Shown piece after piece: positions 58,578 through 64,000 of a stretch of 64,000 nucleotides of DNA; position 1 is the stretch's first letter; every line of letters starts with the position of its first letter. The translations under genes were made by a program, and so were the position numbers. The stretch is from Boswellia sacra (taxonomy: Eukaryota; Streptophyta; Magnoliopsida; Sapindales; Burseraceae). Location of the stretch: contig SNVD02015981.1 of assembly GCA_013180625.2 (NCBI GenBank), positions 310,001-374,000 of the forward strand, read 5' to 3'. The notes beneath the pieces were generated by a model. It made no database searches and was not told where the DNA came from. It saw only the letters and a program-made list of their open reading frames with translations.

Positions 58578-59700
58578 TTGGTGACGGACCGTCCATTAGG
58601 CATAAGGGGGCCTGCACCCTACCAGATTTAATAAATATTTTTTAAATAGAAAAATAATACTTTCTAATTAAATAATATTTTTTATAAATAAGTTTCTATT
58701 AGAAGAATAATTATTATTTTGTATATTAAATAAATAGAAAAATAATATATATTCACACTCTTCTAATTTCTATCGTAAGTGCATTTTTTATTATGCGTAT
58801 AGTCAAGACTAAATTTTACAACAAAATGAAAGATGAATTTCTTACTGACACTTTAGTTGCAAATGTTAAATAGGAATTGCAGAAAAAATTTAGCATAGAA
58901 TCAATAATGAGAAATGTAAAACAAGGTCAAATTCTTATTTAATACATGACTAAGGAGGTGATTTTTTTTTTATCTGAATAGATATGAATTAAATTGAAAT
59001 TTGAATAGGTGTAAATATAAAAATCTGAATGATATATTTATTTTTTTATTTAATATCTGAATTGAAATGTCTAAAAACTAATTATTTTATAAATATATAT
59101 ATAATTCTCACTTGTAATTTTATTTTACCTAGTAAAAATTTACATATCAAAATTTATTATGAATTTAATTTATTTAAATGTCTATAATTGGGTAAAGAAG
59201 TTATTTTTTTTAAATAATTTGATATATAAATAAGCTATGTGGCCATAAAATAGTTTTAAAAATATATAGAGAATGATAATATAAAATTAAAAATAAATAA
59301 GAATATTCTAAATTAAAATATTAGAGTAGGTATAAATTGTTATAAATAAATTTTATAAGGGCATTTAAAAGAATTAGAGAAGTAATAAATGATTTAGACA
59401 TTTACATTCAGATACAAACTATAATTTTTAGCTTTTTTCATGCATATGAAATCGTCTTAAATTAAGTTTTAAGAAACAAAAAAAAAAATTTAAAATATCT
59501 AAAGTTTGAGAAAAAGTTAAATTCAGATTTCAAATTAAAAAATCAGCCTCTAAGTTGATAAAATTTTAATAACAATTACTATATATTTTTATATGCTATT
59601 GATACTAATAATATTATTTTATTATTTTACTATATGATATTTTATTAGTCATAACATAAATCCGGTCCCTGCAAAAATTTATTCATGCGTTTGCCACTGG
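58578..59700. pseudogene. Decayed hAT (MYM/TTF-type) transposase relic, copy 2
   Basis: The plus strand at about 58808-58915 translates as TKFYNKMKDEFLTDTLVANV, a TAG stop, then ELQKKFSIESI. This is the characteristic segment upstream of the dimerisation domain in plant MYM/TTF-type hAT transposases. Flanks align with the relic at 22800-23365. A Tourist-like MITE (58954-59550) interrupts it: removing that element rejoins sequence colinear with 23250-23330. A stop codon, indels and lack of other domains show it is dead. Confidence 0.6.
58954..59550. mobile_element. Tourist-like MITE, 597 bp, inside the transposase relic
   Basis: Ends GGAGGTGATTTTTT and AAAAAATCAGCCTC are inverted; TAA flanks at 58951-58953 and 59551-59553. 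The inner arms also pair (TATCTGAATAG; AAATTCAGATTT). No coding frame. The relic of the same family at 22800-23365 is uninterrupted at the matching position, which confirms the boundaries. Confidence 0.7.
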
Positions 59701-61207
59701 CTCCAATTGAAATATAAAGGATGAAATTAAAGTTTACCATTTTATTGAAAGGATGAAATTAAAGAGGGTTGATAACCTTTGCAGTGAAAATTTTATGTTA
59801 ATGGGGCAAGTCATAATGCGAAAAGATGATAATACTTCAAAAAAATAACAAATTAAAAATTTTTATATTTAATTATTATTATAAAATTTAAGTTAAAAAA
59901 ACTTAACCCTTTTATCAATATTTACACCGATCCACAAAAATTCACCCAAAGCAAAGCATTCACCTTAGATAATATGTAAAGAGTAAGAGAAGCACTTAAA
60001 AAAAAAATTAAAAGAGCCGAGATTCTAATGAAAATTTCAGAAAATGGAGAGAAAATTGAAACAAAATAGAATTGACTGAAATTTTTTGAATAAAAAATTG
60101 ATCAATCATAAATAATAAAAAAGGGTAAAGATTTAGGTTGGGATAAGAATAAACAACATTTATCAAAATAAAAAATAATAAAGTATGATTTTTTTTTTAA
60201 AAAAAGGGGATGATGTTACACCCAGTCAACTATATAATTTAGTTGTTCTTTTTATTTCCTTGAACTTTTCATTCATCGTATAGATTCCCCCCACTCGAAA
60301 AAAAAGAAAAAGGAGGAAACAGTCAAGCCCAAGCCAGAAAGTGAAGGCTCGCTTACTTTGTCTTCATTAAGGAATTTCCAAGCAATTTAAAAAAAAGAAA
60401 GGAAAAGCCACAGTGGACCAGTCAAGATTAATTGATTTCGTATTATAAAGTATAAATAGTTTGTTCTTTTATGAATCTAATATTTTTATTTTTAATTAAA
60501 TTTAGAAATATGTAGTTGATTTTAAATTATTTTGAATTTTGAAAAAAATATGTGGTTGAGATTGAATGTAAATTACATTGAAAGTTGTTTAGCATAGAAA
60601 ACAGGATTTGGATTGAGAAAAGAACATAGTGTAAGCGATTCTATTACGCGAAATAAGTAAGATTTAATCAAATGACATAAAAGATTTTTATTTTGGGTCA
60701 GGGATAATTTTAACAAATTTTCTACTTAGTGTGATTTTTTTTTTAATTTCTCTCTTTAACCATTTTGTAAAGAGCACAAAGAAAATTGATAAAAAAACAC
60801 TTTCATTTTCTGTCTCTTCCATCGTCTCCAGTCATCCATGATTTTACCAACACGAGGAAAGTCAGAGAGATTAAATAATAAATATTTTTGTATCGGTACA
60901 ACAACCTAAATTACAATTTAGTGAGATAGGTGAAAAAAAAAAAATCTTCCCTTTCTAAAAATTTAGTGAAAGAATAAAAAGAGTATCTATGCCCTATATA
61001 AACTAGATCTATGTTGACAAAAAAAAAAAAAAAAACCTTAATTGAACTACATAATATCTTGTTATTGGTTTGATAATATTAACGAATATTTAATTAACTG
61101 TTAAATCAACTTGAATTACTAATTCATATTGATTTAATAGTTATTAAAAATTCATAATATTATCAGATCAATATCAGAACATTTCCATTCTTTTTTTTTT
61201 TTTTCAC
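59701..61207. other. Intergenic, downstream of LEA_2 gene at 61208; no gene
   Basis: AT-rich with many poly-A/T runs (for example 61018-61035, 61192-61204). I see nothing beyond likely 3' UTR of the minus-strand gene near its end. Confidence 0.45.
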
Positions 61208-61921
61208 TTAAACTATAAAGCAACCCCTGGCTCCACCCTTGAGCTTCCCCGTTCTTCCTGCAGCTGCGGTCCCCGACGACCTCAAGAATTCGACGTCCAA
61301 GTTGTTGCAGAAAACCTTCATGTATGCTTCCTTAGGTGGCCAAAACCCATTCCTGAATTTTGTCCTAATGTGAATTTCCACGTTCAATTTCAAAACTTTG
61401 CCTCTCCATTCTTCGTTTATGCTATCGAACACTCTTCTTTTGACACGGTAATCCAACAGCTTTTTCGGAAACCATGTACTTAAACTCGCGTTGCCCATTT
61501 TCTCCAACGTTACAGGCTCCATGCTGGAGCTTTCTGAAATTATTCTTGTTTTTCCATACAGAATCCGAACATCGAATTCGTCAATGACCAAGATAGCCTT
61601 CTTGCTCGGGTTCTTTACGGAGAGTTGAATATTATAATAAGCTTTAACTCGTTGATTGGAGAGGGTGAAGTTTGACATGGAGAGAGAATTGAGTGTGAAA
61701 ACCGGAGGGATTGGGTGGATAACTGACCATGCAATCGAGATGACGACGCTAATCAATACAAACAATGAAACCAGAAAAACCAAGAAATGAAGGACGAAGT
61801 TGGAACTCTTATGGGATTGGGAGCCAGTAAGGGGGGAATGATGGGCTAAAACAGTAATAGGATTTGACATGAGAGCATATGGCTTTGTTTGGCAATTAGA
61901 ACATATAACCGATCGAAACAC
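61208..61921 (-). CDS. NDR1/HIN1-like LEA_2 membrane protein (220-237 aa)
   Basis: Open from 61921 (237 aa); Met-18 at 61870 (MSNPITVLAHHSPLTGSQSH) is the more family-like start and gives 220 aa. A short Ser/His-rich cytosolic tail is followed by one strong membrane segment (about 43-66, VLHFLVFLVSLFVLISVVIS), then HPIPPVFTLNSLSMSNF. The LEA_2 domain follows, with VKNPSKKAILVIDEFDVRILYG (NPSKK in place of NPNKK) and ending GARGCFIV. Basic stretches (KRRVFDSINEEWRGK) and cysteine at the C-terminus are as in other LEA_2 proteins. It is the most diverged LEA_2 gene in the window and lies on the same strand as the rest. No frameshift or stop. Function is inferred only from family: a plasma-membrane stress or defence-associated protein. 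Confidence 0.85.
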   Translation of the reverse strand: MFRSVICSNCQTKPYALMSNPITVLAHHSPLTGSQSHKSSNFVLHFLVFLVSLFVLISVVISIAWSVIHPIPPVFTLNSLSMSNFTLSNQRVKAYYNIQLSVKNPSKKAILVIDEFDVRILYGKTRIISESSSMEPVTLEKMGNASLSTWFPKKLLDYRVKRRVFDSINEEWRGKVLKLNVEIHIRTKFRNGFWPPKEAYMKVFCNNLDVEFLRSSGTAAAGRTGKLKGGARGCFIV

Positions 61922-63692
61922 AGGCTGTTAATCTGTTACTTTTCTTGGCTGCCAAACAGAGTAGAGGGACAGGAAAATGGCTCTGTTACCGGGCGATGAT
62001 AGACAAGGAGGGAGAACGAGGGGAAGAGAATCTTTCTATTTATAATTTTGAAAACGCGTATAGGTTCTGGTTTGAACAAAAATATGCATGGAAATGTTGC
62101 ACTGTTAGCGACGAGGAAGTGTCGACGCATTGGGTAAATGGCCCCGCAAAAGCAATTTCTTGTAGTCAAAAGTGTCTCCGCTTGACACGTGGCATAGATT
62201 GTGGAAAGCCTCTGGTCTTTAAGATTCTATAAGAAATGGCCGCGTCACTACGGTGAGTATTGCCTCTTTGGGCAGCCGCGGCAAGTGTTGGCTGAAAAAG
62301 CAACAGTTAAAAGAATCTTCTGAAAGAGTAGAGTGAAAAATAAAAAGTTCTGAACGCGATGCTTTCACTGTTCATATGAGTGAAGCAAGAGAAAATCTAT
62401 GGTGCAGTGTAAGGCGTCTGCGGCCTGTCGCTGTTTGATGCAACGCCTGAATTGACAGTTGAAAATTATTATTTAAAAAAAAAAAGAAAAGATTATTGTG
62501 TCTTATCCAGCTGCTCCACAATTCACATCAGAACATTTACCAGGTTTAGCACTGTTTAACTCCAGCCAATCGAAACGCAACCTCAAACCTCAGCAAGAAC
62601 TCGAACAATTTGAGAAGAACAATAAATATATGTTCCTAAATAGTCTGCAAGGTAACTTAATGTGAAGAAATATCTGTATACAGCAAAATCAAAAGTGGTG
62701 CAGCTTACGCTTTGTAATTGTACAATTATTTCAACCATTTGCAGCCCCTATTTACACAACATAAAATGGCGCAGCCCTGGGGGTCGTCTTTTCTTGGGAA
62801 AAATCTTGCAAGCAATAATCTATAAATCTAGACACGCAAGGGAATGAAATGGACGTCAATGGGTTAACATAATGTCAGATGGTCTGATGTACCCAGATCA
62901 TCCTCCCTCCCTCAACCCCTTGGGTCATCCACCCCCTTCAGCAATAACAGATCTCAGAAACATTGTTTGTTGTCACATGCTCTTAATAATATGCTTTTTA
63001 TATAAAGTAACAAAAATTGAAGTAAAATCACTACCCCCGAATGAAACTTCAAACGATTATCCCCATTGTCTTGATGTACATGGGATGTTCTGCAGCATAG
63101 TATCTGTTTTCTAAATGTGAAGAAAATTGGTACGTTTACAGTTTTCAACCACATCAACGACACCTATTAAAGAGTGTTCATAAACCTGCTCATCTATATC
63201 AAAACTAAGAAAGAAACAGGGCAGAAGAAACAAGACCAAAGTTCATTAATCAAGCAGTAACTGTTATCTAAGCTCTTGGATGCAAAGGTTAAGAGAATGT
63301 ATCTACCTCAAACTCACAGAAAAATGAATGTAAATTCCGGCTATAACTAGGCATTCCATATCATTTTCTCATAGATAAAACCAGTTGTTAATAAAGCCAA
63401 GAACAACCATAGAAATGCCTTATTAACAATTTCAATGAAACTTACACCATGTACTACAGCATATCCATACATTTAACTCAAAAACAAAATTATGTAATCT
63501 GTATGGTCACTATGTACAACAGAATGCACTGAAAGAATTACAAAATGAGGGAAAAAAGGAACAGGTGTCATTGTTCTTTCTAAAAATTCAAATGGAACTT
63601 GAATATGCAAAAGCATGACAAAAAACTAAGAATGACTAAAGCGTTTTCAATTAACTTGAAACAATAACAAGCATACCACCAGAGAGAATTTT
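61922..63692. other. Promoter of the 61208 gene and 3' region of the edge gene
   Basis: The first few hundred bases upstream of 61921 are the LEA_2 promoter. Around 62400-62470 is a short partial palindrome (AAGGCGTCTGCGGCC; AACGCCT). The stretch 62600-63692 is probably 3' UTR and intergenic sequence of the minus-strand gene at the right edge. Short frames here have no recognisable domain. Confidence 0.4.
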
Positions 63693-64000
63693 TTATGAAC
63701 TGCGTCCACACTCCTCAATCATCATTCCTTTAAGACTCTTTGCTAACCAGATAGCTGTTTCCCTTGGGGAGACTTTGTCTTTTCCAAAAGGCTTCAAAAC
63801 AACCGCAAGCTCTTCCAATCTATTTTGCTGCAGCAATTCTGCCGATAGTTCTAAAAGCCCCTCAAGTGCCTCTGCCCTCTGCCTAAAAGACTTAACATCT
63901 AAGGCTTCCTTTGCTGGAGTTTCCTCTTCTGACATATGGGAATTTGGCTTTGATTGCTCAGAAGAATTAGGTGATGGGACTGAGGTGGGGTTTCTTACAT
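63693..64000 (-). CDS. C-terminal exon, probable NEK-type serine/threonine kinase
   Basis: The reverse strand is open from the window edge to TAA at 63695-63693, about 101 codons: [20 protein letters not shown], then [28 protein letters not shown] and a helical tail rich in Leu/Glu ([39 protein letters not shown]). I recall this tail as the conserved C-terminus of plant NEK kinases, which act in microtubule organisation and cell expansion; the kinase domain would lie beyond the window. The internal Met at 63935 is not the start, because the frame continues upstream with no stop and with Ser/Pro-rich linker composition. I see no in-window splice acceptor before it, so the exon runs off the edge. 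The family call is from memory of the motif and is moderately sure. Confidence 0.65.
   Translation of the reverse strand, partial: VRNPTSVPSPNSSEQSKPNSHMSEEETPAKEALDVKSFRQRAEALEGLLELSAELLQQNRLEELAVVLKPFGKDKVSPRETAIWLAKSLKGMMIEECGRSS

Overview
The window is nuclear DNA of a eudicot plant. The genes have plant-type spliced structure, the intergenic DNA is AT-rich, and the mobile elements are typical plant ones: Ac-like hAT, Mutator-like, Tourist-like, a tRNA-derived SINE and LTR elements. A Citrus-like or other Sapindales genome is my guess from overall character; nothing seen here proves it. I assign about ten gene loci. The rest is intergenic sequence and at least thirteen mobile elements, most of which I could bound by target-site duplications (TSDs).

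Layout. Positions 1-2054 hold the first coding exon of a conserved minus-strand plant gene, which shares a divergent promoter with the next gene. Positions 2055-5342 (+) carry a four-exon NSRP1-like splicing regulator; all three introns are phase 0 and give 346 aa. Positions 5723-7125 (-) carry an intronless A1 aspartyl protease with one single-base frameshift. From 9.2 to 38.2 kb lies a tandem family of NDR1/HIN1-like (LEA_2) membrane proteins, all on the minus strand: copy A (9962-10576), copy B (a wrecked pseudogene, 16041-18033), copy C (28549-29163), copy D (31607-32245) and copy E (37536-38174). Two more diverged LEA_2 genes lie at 49270-49980 and 61208-61921. The right edge (63693-64000, -) is the last exon of what I read as a NEK-type protein kinase.

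Mobile elements have filled the spaces between the LEA_2 copies. Four hAT elements have clear 8-bp TSDs (12867-15256, 21634-22734, 33929-34664, 34680-35392) and a fifth has a degraded one (40508-40935). There are solo LTRs with 5-bp TSDs at 12974-14383 (nested in a hAT), 16544-17961 (inside pseudogene B) and 53567-55668. A complete non-autonomous LTR element lies at 23504-26780. A Mutator-like foldback element at 18420-20156 is a near-complete inverted repeat. A SINE sits in pseudogene B, and Tourist-like MITEs lie at 7776-8761 and 58954-59550.

How it fits together. The LEA_2 genes encode small single-pass proteins of the family that includes NDR1 and NHL/YLS9, linked in other plants to defence and stress signalling at the plasma membrane. 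The block looks like a locus growing by tandem duplication and decaying by transposon insertion. A and C are the most recent pair (14 amino-acid differences in 204). B is the casualty. C has also gained a triplicated 165-bp upstream block. The most unusual observations are the giant hairpin of the Mutator-like element, the repeat it shares with an unrelated hAT element, and the tRNA-like promoter motifs inside one hAT element. I see no complete autonomous transposon and no evidence of a wholly new protein system.
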